Of a stretch of 64,000 bases of DNA, positions 19,269-27,826 are shown one piece after another. Each line of letters begins with the position of its first letter. Positions within the stretch are counted from its first letter, which is position 1. The DNA is taken from positions 538,469-602,468 of the forward strand of contig NZ_JAATOM010000003.1 of NCBI RefSeq assembly GCF_019207085.1, in the 5' to 3' direction. The notes below the pieces were generated by a model, which saw nothing but the letters and a program-made list of their open reading frames with translations, was not told the DNA's origin and searched no databases. Origin of the DNA: Variovorax sp. dw_308. GTDB taxonomy: Bacteria > Pseudomonadota > Gammaproteobacteria > Burkholderiales > Burkholderiaceae_C. The position numbers and the translations under genes are program-made.

Positions 19269-20831
19269 TCAGCGCCGCATGAAACTGCGCAGCTTGACGC
19301 CCGCCAGCGCCAGCGCCCCGAAATAGAGCGCAGCGGCGCCTGCGATCACGGCCGCCAGGAGGCCGATGCGCAGCAGGCGTTGCTCGCGCAGGCCGATCCA
19401 GTCGAAATGGCCATTGGCCCAGACCAGCAAGGCGCCCATCAACAGCGTGGCCGCGGTCACCTGCGCGATGAAGAGCCACCATCCCGGCCCCGGCTTGAAG
19501 CTGCCGACGCGGCGCAGCCCGATCAGCAACGCCGTGGCGTTGACCAGTTGCGCAATGCCGATCGAGAGCGTCAGCCCCGCATGCTGCAGGAAGGGCACCA
19601 GTGCGAGGTTGAGCAGTTGCGTCAGAGCCAGTGTGGCCAGGCTGATGCGCATTGGCGTGCGCATGTCGTGGCGCGCGTAGAAACCCGCCGCCAGCACCTT
19701 GATCGAGACGATGCCCAGGAGCCCGGTGCCATAGCCCATCAGCGCTTCGGCCGTGCGCAGCACGCTGGCGTCATCGAAGGCGCCGTTGTGAAACAGCACC
19801 GCCACCAGGGGCTTTGCGAACACCAGCAAGGCCAGCGCGCAGGGCACCGCCAGCAGCACGATGAGGCGCAGGCCCCAGTCGAGCATGGCGGAGAAGCGCT
19901 GGTCGTCCTTGGCGGCGCGTGCGCTGGCGAGTTGCGGCATCAGCACCACACCCAGCGCCACGCCCAGCATGGCGCTGGGGAATTCCATCAGGCGGTCGGC
20001 GGCGGTGATCCAGGTGACGCTGCCCTCGGCAAGGTGCGAGGCGATCTGGGTATTGATCAGCAACGAAATCTGCGCGCCGCTCACACCGATGAGCGCTGGC
20101 AGCATCAGCCGCAGGATCTTGCGCGTGCCCGGGTCAGCCCATGCCTCGCGAATGGCCGAGATGCGCACGCCGATGCGCGGCAGCATGCCGATCTTTTTCA
20201 GCGCCGGCAATTGCAGCGCCAGTTGCAGCACACCGCCCACCATGACCCCCACGCACTGCGCGTAGATCGGCTCGATGCCCCAGCGTGTGAACAGCGGCGC
20301 ACCCACCACGATCGACGTGATGAGCGCGATGTTGAGCAGCACCGGCGACGCCGCCGGCACCACGAACTTGCGCCAGGTGTTCAGGATGCCGCCCGCCAGC
20401 GCCACCAGCGACATGAAGCCGATGTACGGGAACATCCAGCGCGTCATGATCACGGCGCCGTCGAAGCCGCCGGATTTCTGCAGCCCGCTCGCCATCGCCC
20501 ACACCATGAGCGGCGCGCCGATCACGCCGGCAATGCACAGCACCACCAGCGTCCAGGTCAGCAGCGTGCCGACATGGTCCACCAGCTTCTTCGCCCCGGC
20601 CTCGCCCTCCTCCGTCTTGCAGGCCGCCAGCACCGGCACGAAGGCTTGGCTGAAAGCGCCCTCCCCCAATACCCGACGAAACAGGTTGGGTATGCGAAAG
20701 GCGACGTAGTAAGCATCCGTGAGGGCGTTGACGCCGAATACGGAGCTGAAAAGCACATCGCGGATGAGACCGGTGATGCGCGAAGCGAGCGTCAGCAGGG
20801 AGACGGTGGAGGCGGATTTGAATAGGGACAC
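19269..20831 (-). CDS. murJ: Lipid II flippase MurJ
   Basis: Polytopic inner-membrane protein of 520 residues of the MVF/MOP superfamily, moving lipid II across the membrane for peptidoglycan synthesis. VSLLTLASRITGLIRDVLFS at the N terminus, RIPNLFRRVLGEGAFSQAFV, and ATAISLA-like helices with YARHDMRTPMRISLATLALT downstream match MurJ. The start appears to be GTG at 20831 without a good Shine-Dalgarno sequence. A perfect 14-bp palindrome lies 13 bases upstream. It is divergent from rpsT, a common betaproteobacterial arrangement. Confidence 0.94.
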   Translation of the reverse strand: MSLFKSASTVSLLTLASRITGLIRDVLFSSVFGVNALTDAYYVAFRIPNLFRRVLGEGAFSQAFVPVLAACKTEEGEAGAKKLVDHVGTLLTWTLVVLCIAGVIGAPLMVWAMASGLQKSGGFDGAVIMTRWMFPYIGFMSLVALAGGILNTWRKFVVPAASPVLLNIALITSIVVGAPLFTRWGIEPIYAQCVGVMVGGVLQLALQLPALKKIGMLPRIGVRISAIREAWADPGTRKILRLMLPALIGVSGAQISLLINTQIASHLAEGSVTWITAADRLMEFPSAMLGVALGVVLMPQLASARAAKDDQRFSAMLDWGLRLIVLLAVPCALALLVFAKPLVAVLFHNGAFDDASVLRTAEALMGYGTGLLGIVSIKVLAAGFYARHDMRTPMRISLATLALTQLLNLALVPFLQHAGLTLSIGIAQLVNATALLIGLRRVGSFKPGPGWWLFIAQVTAATLLMGALLVWANGHFDWIGLREQRLLRIGLLAAVIAGAAALYFGALALAGVKLRSFMRR

Positions 20832-20843
20832 GGCGCGGGGAGT

Positions 20844-20857
20844 GTAGGTGCACCTAC
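20844..20857. promoter_or_regulatory. Perfect 14-bp palindrome upstream of murJ
   Basis: GTAGGTGCACCTAC is exactly self-complementary and lies 13-26 bases upstream of the murJ start codon, where a repressor could block transcription or translation initiation. No regulator is encoded beside it, so a DNA-binding role is inference. Confidence 0.4.
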
Positions 20858-21001
20858 CCGACGCACCCTGTTGCAGGCAAGCGCCGCAAAGGCCGTTCGT
20901 GAAACACCATGGATCCGACTTCGCCGGGCCATTGGTGTTGCCCGCGGTAGGGGGTGAGAGCCGCCACGCGGCGACCTGGGGGTGAGCGACAGGTCTCGGG
21001 C

Positions 21002-21007
21002 TATAAT
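21002..21007 (+). promoter_or_regulatory. Perfect -10 element of rpsT
   Basis: CGGGCTATAATCTTCGG contains a consensus TATAAT 44 bases before the rpsT start. No good -35 hexamer is seen at the normal distance, the same pattern as at rpsP in this window. Confidence 0.6.
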
Positions 21008-21051
21008 CTTCGGCTTTGCTGCAACATCCCCAGACACCAAGGAACTAAATC

Positions 21052-21363
21052 ATGGCATCCGCCAAGCCGAAGAAAAAGAACCCGCGCCTCGCGTCGGGCC
21101 GCAAGCGCGTCCGCCAGGACGTCAAGCTCAACGCTGCGAACACCTCGCTGCGCTCCAAATACCGTACCGCTGTGAAGAACGTCGAAAAGGCCGTGCTGGC
21201 CGGCGACGTGACCAAGGCGAAGGATCTGTTCGCCAAGGCACAGAGCATTGTCGACCTCGTGGCCGACAAGGGCATCTTCCACAAGAACAAGGCAGCTCGC
21301 GACAAGAGCCGCCTGTCGGCCAAGGTCAAGGCGCTCGCCCTGGCCCCCGCAGCCGCCGCCTGA
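21052..21363 (+). CDS. rpsT: 30S ribosomal protein S20
   Basis: Very basic protein of 103 residues that binds 16S rRNA early in assembly. [20 protein letters not shown] at the start, with [17 protein letters not shown] and [20 protein letters not shown], are S20 signatures, followed by an alanine-rich tail. AAGGAA nine bases upstream is the ribosome-binding site. Monocistronic, with its own -10 box and a terminator 80 bases downstream. Confidence 0.97.
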   Translation: MASAKPKKKNPRLASGRKRVRQDVKLNAANTSLRSKYRTAVKNVEKAVLAGDVTKAKDLFAKAQSIVDLVADKGIFHKNKAARDKSRLSAKVKALALAPAAAA

Positions 21364-21442
21364 CACTTTCGTCGGGCCAAGCCCGGATGATCGCCACAGC
21401 GCTTTCATCCGCCGTTTGACAGGGGTGCGCTGCAGCAAAAGT

Positions 21443-21468
21443 AAAAAACCGCCTTCGGGCGGTTTTTT
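21443..21468 (+). terminator. Rho-independent terminator after rpsT
   Basis: CCGCC-TTCG-GGCGG with a UUCG tetraloop, flanked by six A and six T (21443-21448 and 21463-21468). The symmetric flanks allow action on both strands, so it can also end DUF3579 transcription, whose stop lies 20 bases away. Confidence 0.92.
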
Positions 21469-21488
21469 CATGGGTGTTTCGCCTTGTC

Positions 21489-21794
21489 CTATTCGGGCAG
21501 CATGCAGGCCTCGGCCACAGTGAGGTCGTTGTCGCGGGCGAAATTCATGACGAAGTCCCAGGCCATCACTTCGTGGTCGCGCAACTCGGGACTGACGATC
21601 ACGCACTTGACGTTGTTGATGGTCGTGGGCACGCACCAGGGCGAGTAGCTCAGGTAGCTGTCGGGCGTTGCGCCGCCGGGGCGAAACGAACTCATCACGC
21701 CGGCCAGGCGCTCGGCCCAGTCGCTCGGACGAAAGGTCCGGCCGTCGTGGGTGACGCCCTGGATGAAAAATTTCTTGGTGCTGGGAATGTCCAT
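21489..21794 (-). CDS. DUF3579 family protein
   Basis: 101 residues from ATG 21794. DIPSTKKFFIQGVTHDGRTF and RPSDWAERLAGVMSSFRP, then YSPWCVPTTINNVKCVIV and ELRDHEVMAWDFVMNFARDN, are the conserved blocks of DUF3579, a small cytoplasmic family found in betaproteobacteria, commonly next to argD/argF as here. No function is known. It is divergent from argD, with about 160 bases between the starts. Confidence 0.82.
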   Translation of the reverse strand: MDIPSTKKFFIQGVTHDGRTFRPSDWAERLAGVMSSFRPGGATPDSYLSYSPWCVPTTINNVKCVIVSPELRDHEVMAWDFVMNFARDNDLTVAEACMLPE

Positions 21795-21957
21795 GGGGCG
21801 GGTGGGCGGCCGGCAAGAGCGTTGTGCTGCGGCGCACAATGATTTTACCGGCAGCCTCGCATGCGCCGTGCCAGAGGGCATTGCTGTGATGCGCAATCCT
21901 CAGCAAAGCACGAGGGTGGCCGCCCTAGAATTCGCTTCCCTTTTCGGAGATTGAACA

Positions 21958-23163
21958 ATGAGCGCCATTCCCCAGCCCACCGAGCCCCACGTCATGAGCA
22001 CCTACGGTCGCCTGCCGATCGCGATGTCGCACGGGCAAGGCTGCCGAGTCTGGGATACCAACGGCAAGGCCTATCTCGATGGCTTGGGCGGCATTGCGGT
22101 GAACACGCTCGGCCACAACCACCCCGAATTGGTGCCTGCCCTGCAGGACCAGCTGACCAAGCTGATCCACAGCTCCAACTACTACTACGTGCCGGGCCAG
22201 GAAACGCTGGCGGCCAAGCTGACCGAGCTCTCGGGCCTGACCAATGCCTTCTTCTGCTGCACCGGACTGGAAGCGAACGAGGCCGCGCTCAAGCTGGCAC
22301 GCAAGTTCGGCCATGAGAAGGGCATCGAGAAGCCCGAGATCGTGGTCTACGAGAAGGCATTCCATGGCCGCTCGATCGCCACCTTGTCGGCCACGGGCAA
22401 CCCGAAGATCCAGGCCGGTTTCGGCCCGCTGGTCGAAGGCTTCATCCGCGTGCCGCTGAACGACATCGACGCACTCAAGAAGGCCACCGAGGGCAATCCG
22501 AACGTGGTCGCGGTGTTCTTCGAGACCATCCAGGGCGAAGGTGGCATCAACCCGATGCGCTGGGACTACCTGAAGCAGGTGCGCGCCCTTTGCGACCAGA
22601 AGGACTGGCTCATGATGATCGACGAGGTGCAGTGCGGCATGGGCCGCACCGGCAAGTGGTTCGCGCACCAGTGGGCCGGCATCAAGCCGGACGTGATGCC
22701 GCTGGCCAAGGGCCTGGGCTCGGGCGTGCCGATCGGCGCGGTGGTCGCGGGACCGAAGGCGGCCAAGCTGTTCCAGCCGGGCAACCACGGCACGACCTTT
22801 GGCGGCAATCCGCTGGCAATGCGTGCGGGCATCGAGACCATCCGGATCATGGAAGAGCAGAAGCTGCTCGAGAACGCGGCCACCGTCGGCGCGCACCTCA
22901 AGTCGGCACTGGAGCGCGAGTTCTCGCGCATGTCGGGCGTGAAGGAAGTGCGCGGCCAGGGGCTGATGCTGGGCATCGAGCTGGATCGTCCGTGCGGCGT
23001 CATCCTCAACCGCGCGGCCGAGGCCGGCCTGCTGCTCAGCGTGACAGCCGACAGCGTGATCCGCCTGGTGCCGCCGCTGATCCTGACCATCGCCGAAGCT
23101 GACGAGATCGTGGCCATCCTCGCGCCGGTCGTGAAAGCCTTCCTGGCGGAGCCGCAGGCATGA
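21958..23163 (+). CDS. argD: Acetylornithine aminotransferase
   Basis: Class III PLP aminotransferase of 401 residues making N-acetylornithine in arginine synthesis. CTGLEANEAALKLARKFG is the PLP-phosphate region, FETIQGEGGINP and MMIDEVQCGMGRTGKWFAHQ precede the lysine in VMPLAKGLGSGVPIGAVVAG, and GNHGTTFGGNPLAMRAG follows. The start has CGGAG about nine bases upstream. Its stop overlaps the argF start (ATGA), which supports the arginine role over other class III enzymes. Confidence 0.92.
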   Translation: MSAIPQPTEPHVMSTYGRLPIAMSHGQGCRVWDTNGKAYLDGLGGIAVNTLGHNHPELVPALQDQLTKLIHSSNYYYVPGQETLAAKLTELSGLTNAFFCCTGLEANEAALKLARKFGHEKGIEKPEIVVYEKAFHGRSIATLSATGNPKIQAGFGPLVEGFIRVPLNDIDALKKATEGNPNVVAVFFETIQGEGGINPMRWDYLKQVRALCDQKDWLMMIDEVQCGMGRTGKWFAHQWAGIKPDVMPLAKGLGSGVPIGAVVAGPKAAKLFQPGNHGTTFGGNPLAMRAGIETIRIMEEQKLLENAATVGAHLKSALEREFSRMSGVKEVRGQGLMLGIELDRPCGVILNRAAEAGLLLSVTADSVIRLVPPLILTIAEADEIVAILAPVVKAFLAEPQA

Positions 23164-24080
23164 CGGAGGTCCGCCACTACCTGCAGTTCTCCGACTTCAG
23201 CGCCGACGAATACGCGCACGTGTTCGCACGCGCCGCCTTCATCAAGAAGAAGTTCAAGGCCTACGAGCGCCACCAGCCGCTGGTCGACCGCACGCTGGCG
23301 ATGATTTTCGAGAAGGCCTCGACGCGCACGCGCGTGAGCTTCGAGGCCGGCATGTACCAGCTCGGCGGCAGCGTGGTGCACCTGACCACAGGGGACAGCC
23401 AGCTGGGCCGTGCCGAGCCCATCGACGACAGCGCCAAGGTCATCAGCCGCATGGTCGACCTGGTGATGATCCGCACCTTCGAGCAGACCAAGATCGAGAA
23501 GTTCGCCGAGCATTCGCGCGTGCCGGTCATCAACGGGCTGACCAACGAGTTCCATCCCTGCCAGATCCTGGCGGACATCTTCACCTACATCGAGCATCGC
23601 GGCTCGATCGCCGGCAAGACGGTGGCCTGGGTCGGCGACGGCAACAACATGGCCAACACCTGGCTTCAGGCCAGCGAGATCCTCGGCTTCAAGGTGCACC
23701 TGAGCACGCCGAGCGGCTACGAAGTCGACCAGTCGGTGGCGGGCATCCGCTCGAACGACAGCTACAAGGTCTTCAAGGACCCGATGGAAGCCTGCCGCGG
23801 CGCCGACCTGGTGACCACCGACGTCTGGACCAGCATGGGCTACGAGGCCGAGAACGAAGCGCGGCGCAAGGCCTTCGCCGACTGGTGCGTGGACTCCGAG
23901 ATGATGGCCGTGGCCCAGCCCGACGCGCTCTTCATGCACTGCCTGCCCGCGCACCGTGGCGAGGAGGTCGAGGCGGATGTGATCGACGGCCCGCAGTCGG
24001 TCGTCTGGGACGAGGCGGAAAACAGGATGCACGCGCAAAAGGCACTCATGGAGTTCCTTTTGCTCGGTCGGATCGCGTAG
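23160..24080 (+). CDS. argF: Ornithine carbamoyltransferase
   Basis: 306 residues, forming citrulline from ornithine and carbamoyl phosphate. FEKASTRTRVSFEAGMYQLG holds the carbamoyl-phosphate STRTR motif, FHPCQILADI the HPCQ motif, VAWVGDGNNMANTWL the ornithine domain, and FMHCLPAHRGEEVEADVIDG the HCLP catalytic loop. The biosynthetic context with argD argues for the anabolic enzyme. argG is not adjacent; the next gene (DUF899) has its own promoter. Confidence 0.96.
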   Translation: MTEVRHYLQFSDFSADEYAHVFARAAFIKKKFKAYERHQPLVDRTLAMIFEKASTRTRVSFEAGMYQLGGSVVHLTTGDSQLGRAEPIDDSAKVISRMVDLVMIRTFEQTKIEKFAEHSRVPVINGLTNEFHPCQILADIFTYIEHRGSIAGKTVAWVGDGNNMANTWLQASEILGFKVHLSTPSGYEVDQSVAGIRSNDSYKVFKDPMEACRGADLVTTDVWTSMGYEAENEARRKAFADWCVDSEMMAVAQPDALFMHCLPAHRGEEVEADVIDGPQSVVWDEAENRMHAQKALMEFLLLGRIA

Positions 24081-24169
24081 CGAGCCGGTGGCGCGGCAGC
24101 GCCAGCAGCGTGGCTGGACGTGCGCGACGCCGGATGACCGCGACGGCCGAAGGGCCTGCGCGCGCACGC

Positions 24170-24206
24170 TTTACGCCTTCATCGACGATGTGTACAGTGT
24201 TCACAT
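24170..24206 (+). promoter_or_regulatory. Promoter overlapped by a 19-bp near-palindrome, upstream of DUF899
   Basis: TTTACG (24170-24175), a 17-base spacer and TACAGT (24193-24198) each match the sigma-70 consensus at four of six positions. The -10 lies inside ATGTGTACAGTGTTCACAT (24188-24206), two 9-base arms about a central G with only one mismatch. Such sites are typical of TetR-family operators, and one in this position would block RNA polymerase. No TetR gene is in the window. Confidence 0.55.
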
Positions 24207-24225
24207 GTCTCCAAGGAGGTGCCGC

Positions 24226-24948
24226 TTGAACTACCCCGCCATCGTGTCGCGCCCCGAGTGGCAAGCCGCCCGCGACGACCTGCTCAAGGCAGAAAAGGAA
24301 CTCATGCGCGCCCACGACGCGCTGAACGCACGGCGCCGCCGCCTGCCCATGACCGAGATCGTGCGCGACTACCGCTTCGCGTCGCCCACGCGCAACGACC
24401 TGCGCCTCGTCGACCTGTTCGAGGGCCGCGACCAGCTCATCATCTATCACAACATGCTGAACCACGGCTCGGACCACATCTGCCCGGGCTGCTCCAAGTA
24501 CAGCGACAACCTCATGAACAACTTCGCCCACCTGCATGCGCGGCGCACGTCCTTCACGATGGTGTCGCGCGCGAAGGTGCCGCAGATCGAGCGGGTGAAG
24601 GCGCGCATGGGCTGGACCTTTCCGTGGGTGTCCTGCCACGGCACGAGCTTCCATGAAGAGATGGTCACGGCGCAGGACAACGCGTCGTTCGGCCTGTCGG
24701 TGTTCATGCGCCAGGGCGACCGCGTGTTCCAGAGCTGGTTCACCTCGGGGCGCGGCGTGGAACAGGGCAGCAACACCTTCGGCCTGCTCGATCTCACGCC
24801 ATGGGGACGCCAGGAAGCCTGGGAGCAGTCGCCACCCGGCTGGCCGCAGGAGCCGACCTACGGCTGGCTGCGTCTGCACGATGAATACCCCGACGACCCG
24901 GTCGCTCGCCGTCAAGGGGATCTCGCACCGCACGTCGTCCCCGGGTGA
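24226..24948 (+). CDS. DUF899 family thioredoxin-like protein
   Basis: 240 residues if started at TTG 24226, chosen because AAGGAGG, a full anti-Shine-Dalgarno match, ends six bases upstream and because the promoter would place transcription start near 24205, on top of the ATG alternative at 24205. IVSRPEWQAARDDLLKAEKE with LTRA-like helix and RRRRLPMTEIVRDYRF are the DUF899 N terminus; QLIIYHNMLNHGSDHICPGC shows the CPGC-type motif, and RVFQSWFTSGRGVEQGSNTF is the family's C-terminal block. Some relatives are described as thioredoxin-fold dithiol proteins; no function is established. Flanked by arg and kyn genes without evident link. Confidence 0.85.
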   Translation: MNYPAIVSRPEWQAARDDLLKAEKELMRAHDALNARRRRLPMTEIVRDYRFASPTRNDLRLVDLFEGRDQLIIYHNMLNHGSDHICPGCSKYSDNLMNNFAHLHARRTSFTMVSRAKVPQIERVKARMGWTFPWVSCHGTSFHEEMVTAQDNASFGLSVFMRQGDRVFQSWFTSGRGVEQGSNTFGLLDLTPWGRQEAWEQSPPGWPQEPTYGWLRLHDEYPDDPVARRQGDLAPHVVPG

Positions 24949-25056
24949 CGCGACCCTGCGGCGAGCTTCGCTGCAATGTGGATTGTCTTCATTCGTCACC
25001 TCGACGTTGGAAATAACCGACACCACGAGGCCGCGAGCGGCGCTACCTTTGCGCCC

Positions 25057-25695
25057 ATGACATTTCCCGCCCCCCGCATCTGGGACATCTCGCCGCCCGT
25101 GTACGTCGGCGCACCGGTGTTCCCCGGCGACACGCCCTACCAGCAGCGCTGGGCCGCGAGCATCGGGCCCGGCTGCCCGGTGAACGTCAGCGAGATCACG
25201 CTGTCGCCGCACGTCGGCGCGCATGCGGATGCGCCGCTGCACTATGACCCGGCCGGCGCGACGATCGGCGACGTGGACCTGTCGCCATACCTCGGCCCTT
25301 GCCGCGTCATCCATGCGATCGCGCGCGGTCCCTTGATCGAGTGGGCGCACATCGAGCACGCCGTCGCCGACCTGCCGCCGCGCGTGCTGGTGCGCACGTA
25401 CGAGCACGCGCCCGTCCATCGATGGGACGGCGCCCTTGCCGCCTACGCGCCTTCGACCATCGAGCGCCTCGCCGCGCTCGGCGTGAAGCTGGTCGGCATC
25501 GACACCGCCAGCATCGACCCGGCCGACAGCAAGACGCTCGACAGCCACCAGGTCATCCGCCGCCTCGGCCTGCGCGTGCTCGAGAACCTGGTGCTCGACG
25601 ACGTGCCCGAAGGCGATTACGAACTCATCGCGCTGCCGCTCAAGCTGGTCAGCGCCGATGCCTCCCCCGTCCGCGCGATCCTGCGCGGAACCTGA
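25057..25695 (+). CDS. kynB: Kynurenine formamidase
   Basis: Metal-dependent hydrolase of 212 residues releasing formate from N-formylkynurenine. [20 protein letters not shown] is the KynB start and [15 protein letters not shown] contains the HxxxHxD metal site at about residues 48-54. [20 protein letters not shown] is the conserved second half. ATG at 25057 is preferred to a longer upstream reading. It heads kynBUA, 13 bases before kynU. No Lrp-type KynR gene or site is seen. Confidence 0.93.
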   Translation: MTFPAPRIWDISPPVYVGAPVFPGDTPYQQRWAASIGPGCPVNVSEITLSPHVGAHADAPLHYDPAGATIGDVDLSPYLGPCRVIHAIARGPLIEWAHIEHAVADLPPRVLVRTYEHAPVHRWDGALAAYAPSTIERLAALGVKLVGIDTASIDPADSKTLDSHQVIRRLGLRVLENLVLDDVPEGDYELIALPLKLVSADASPVRAILRGT

Positions 25696-25708
25696 CCCCC
25701 CAACTCAA

Positions 25709-26974
25709 ATGACCACCCTCGACGACTGCCGCGCACTCGATGCGCAAGACCCGCTGCGCGCGCTGCGCGACCAATTCATGCTGCCGGAAGGCGTGATCTA
25801 CCTCGACGGCAATTCACTGGGCGTGCTGCCCAAGGCCGCACCCGCGCGCATTGCCGAAGTGGTGGCCAAGGAATGGGGCGAAGGCCTGATCCGCTCGTGG
25901 AACACCGCCGGCTGGTTCGACCTGCCGCAACGCCTCGGCGACAAGGTCGCACGCCTCGTCGGCGCCGCGCCGGGCGAAGTGGTGTGCACCGACAGCACGT
26001 CGATCAACCTGTACAAGGTGCTGTTCTCGGCCTTGTCGCAGCAGGCCGGCACGGACCGCAAGCTCGTGATCAGCGAACGCAGCAACTTCCCGACCGATCT
26101 CTACATCGCCGAGTCGATGTGCCGCGAGCGCGGCTTCACGCTGAAGCTGATCGACGCCAGCGAATTGCCGGCCGTGCTGACCGATGAAGTGGCGGTGCTG
26201 ATGCTCACGCACGTCAACTACCGCACCGGCGCGATGCACGACATGAAGGCTATCACCGCCGCCGCGCATGCGGCGGGCGTGATCACCGTGTGGGACCTCG
26301 CGCACAGCGCCGGCGCAGTGCCGGTGGCGCTCAACGAAAGCAAGGCAGACTACGCCATCGGCTGCGGCTACAAGTACCTCAACGGCGGCCCCGGCGCGCC
26401 CGCGTTCGCCTGGATCCATGCGCGGCATGCTGACAAGTTCGTGCAGCCGCTGTCCGGCTGGTGGGGCCATGCCGCGCCCTTCGAGTTCACGCCGCACTAC
26501 CGCCCTGCGTCGGGCGTCGCGCGCTACCTGTGCGGCACGCAGCCCATCGTGGCGCTGGCCGGCCTCGAATGCGGGCTCGACACGGTGCTGGCAGCTGAAC
26601 CGCATGGTGGCATGGCGGCACTGCGAACCAAGTCGCTCGCCCTCACGGACCTCTTCATCCGGCTCGTCGAAGAGCGCTGTGCCGGCCATGGCCTGTCGCT
26701 CGTCACGCCGCGCGCGCATGCCGGCCGCGGCTCGCAGGTGTGCCTGAGCCGCGAAGAAGGTGCCTACGCCATCGTGCAGGCGTTGATCGCGCGCGGCGTG
26801 ATCGGCGACTACCGCGCGGGCGACGACCAGATGCCGGACATCCTGCGCTTCGGCCTCACGCCGCTGTACCTGGGATTCGAGGATGTGTGGAATTCGGTGG
26901 AGCACCTTTTGCAAGTCCTCGAAAGCCACGAGTGGCAACGCCCCGAGTTCAATGCGAAGAATGCAGTGACGTGA
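25709..26974 (+). CDS. kynU: Kynureninase
   Basis: PLP enzyme of 421 residues cleaving kynurenine to anthranilate and alanine. [60 protein letters not shown] and [20 protein letters not shown] (the PLP lysine is in YKYLNGGPG) are kynureninase signatures, with [20 protein letters not shown] following. ATG 25709 gives the usual length. Its stop overlaps a possible GTG start of kynA, consistent with coupled translation. Confidence 0.95.
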   Translation: MTTLDDCRALDAQDPLRALRDQFMLPEGVIYLDGNSLGVLPKAAPARIAEVVAKEWGEGLIRSWNTAGWFDLPQRLGDKVARLVGAAPGEVVCTDSTSINLYKVLFSALSQQAGTDRKLVISERSNFPTDLYIAESMCRERGFTLKLIDASELPAVLTDEVAVLMLTHVNYRTGAMHDMKAITAAAHAAGVITVWDLAHSAGAVPVALNESKADYAIGCGYKYLNGGPGAPAFAWIHARHADKFVQPLSGWWGHAAPFEFTPHYRPASGVARYLCGTQPIVALAGLECGLDTVLAAEPHGGMAALRTKSLALTDLFIRLVEERCAGHGLSLVTPRAHAGRGSQVCLSREEGAYAIVQALIARGVIGDYRAGDDQMPDILRFGLTPLYLGFEDVWNSVEHLLQVLESHEWQRPEFNAKNAVT

Positions 26975-26982
26975 GCGGCCCC

Positions 26983-27819
26983 ATGAGCACCGAAAAGATC
27001 GTCCACGAAGAAAAGGCCCAGCTCGACTTCAGCGAGTCGATGAGCTATGGCGACTACCTGCACCTCGACGAAGTCCTGAACGCCCAGCATCCACTCTCCC
27101 CCGCGCACGACGAGATGCTGTTCATCGTGCAGCACCAGACCAGCGAGCTGTGGATGAAGCTGCTGCTGCACGAGCTGCATGCCGCCATTCGCTGCGTCGC
27201 CAACGAGCAGTTGCCCGATGCCTTCAAGATGCTGGCGCGCGTGACGCGGATCATGGAACAGCTGGTCGGCGCCTGGACCGTGCTGGCGACGATGACGCCG
27301 CCCGAATACAGCGCCATGCGGCCGTACCTCGCCAAGTCGAGCGGCTTCCAGAGTGCGCAGTACCGCTGCATCGAATTCGCGCTCGGCAACAAGAACGCGG
27401 CCATGCTGCAACCGCATGCGCATCGCCCCGACCTGCTCGCGCGCGTCGAGGCGGCGTACAAGGCGCCATCGCTCTATGACGAGGCCCTGCGGCTGCTCGC
27501 GCGGCGCGGGTTGGACGTGCCTGCCGATCGGCTCGATCGCGACTGGACCTTGCCCTACGAAGCCAGCGATGCGGTCGAGCAAGCCTGGCTGGTGGCCTAC
27601 CGCGATCCGCACAAGTACTGGGACGTCTATCAGTTGGGCGAGAAACTCACCGACATCGAGGACGCCTTCCGCCTCTGGCGCTTCCGCCATGTGACGACGG
27701 TCGAGCGTGTGATCGGCTTCAAGCGAGGCACGGGTGGCACTGGCGGCGTGAGTTATCTGCGCAAGATGCTCGATGTGGTGTTGTTTCCGGAGATCTGGAA
27801 GCTGCGCACGGATCTCTGA
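26983..27819 (+). CDS. kynA: Tryptophan 2,3-dioxygenase
   Basis: Heme dioxygenase of 278 residues opening the indole ring of tryptophan to N-formylkynurenine. [20 protein letters not shown] and [20 protein letters not shown] hold the distal histidine, and [20 protein letters not shown] holds the heme-ligand histidine and the GTGGT substrate loop. ATG 26983 is used; GTG 26971, overlapping the kynU stop (GTGA), would add four residues. Completes the kynBUA route from tryptophan to anthranilate. Confidence 0.95.
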   Translation: MSTEKIVHEEKAQLDFSESMSYGDYLHLDEVLNAQHPLSPAHDEMLFIVQHQTSELWMKLLLHELHAAIRCVANEQLPDAFKMLARVTRIMEQLVGAWTVLATMTPPEYSAMRPYLAKSSGFQSAQYRCIEFALGNKNAAMLQPHAHRPDLLARVEAAYKAPSLYDEALRLLARRGLDVPADRLDRDWTLPYEASDAVEQAWLVAYRDPHKYWDVYQLGEKLTDIEDAFRLWRFRHVTTVERVIGFKRGTGGTGGVSYLRKMLDVVLFPEIWKLRTDL

Positions 27820-27826
27820 GCTGCCC

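Noticed and set aside
24205..24948. ATG 24205 as start of the DUF899 protein.
   Set aside because: It lies inside the palindrome near the expected transcript start and has no Shine-Dalgarno sequence, while TTG 24226 has a full one.
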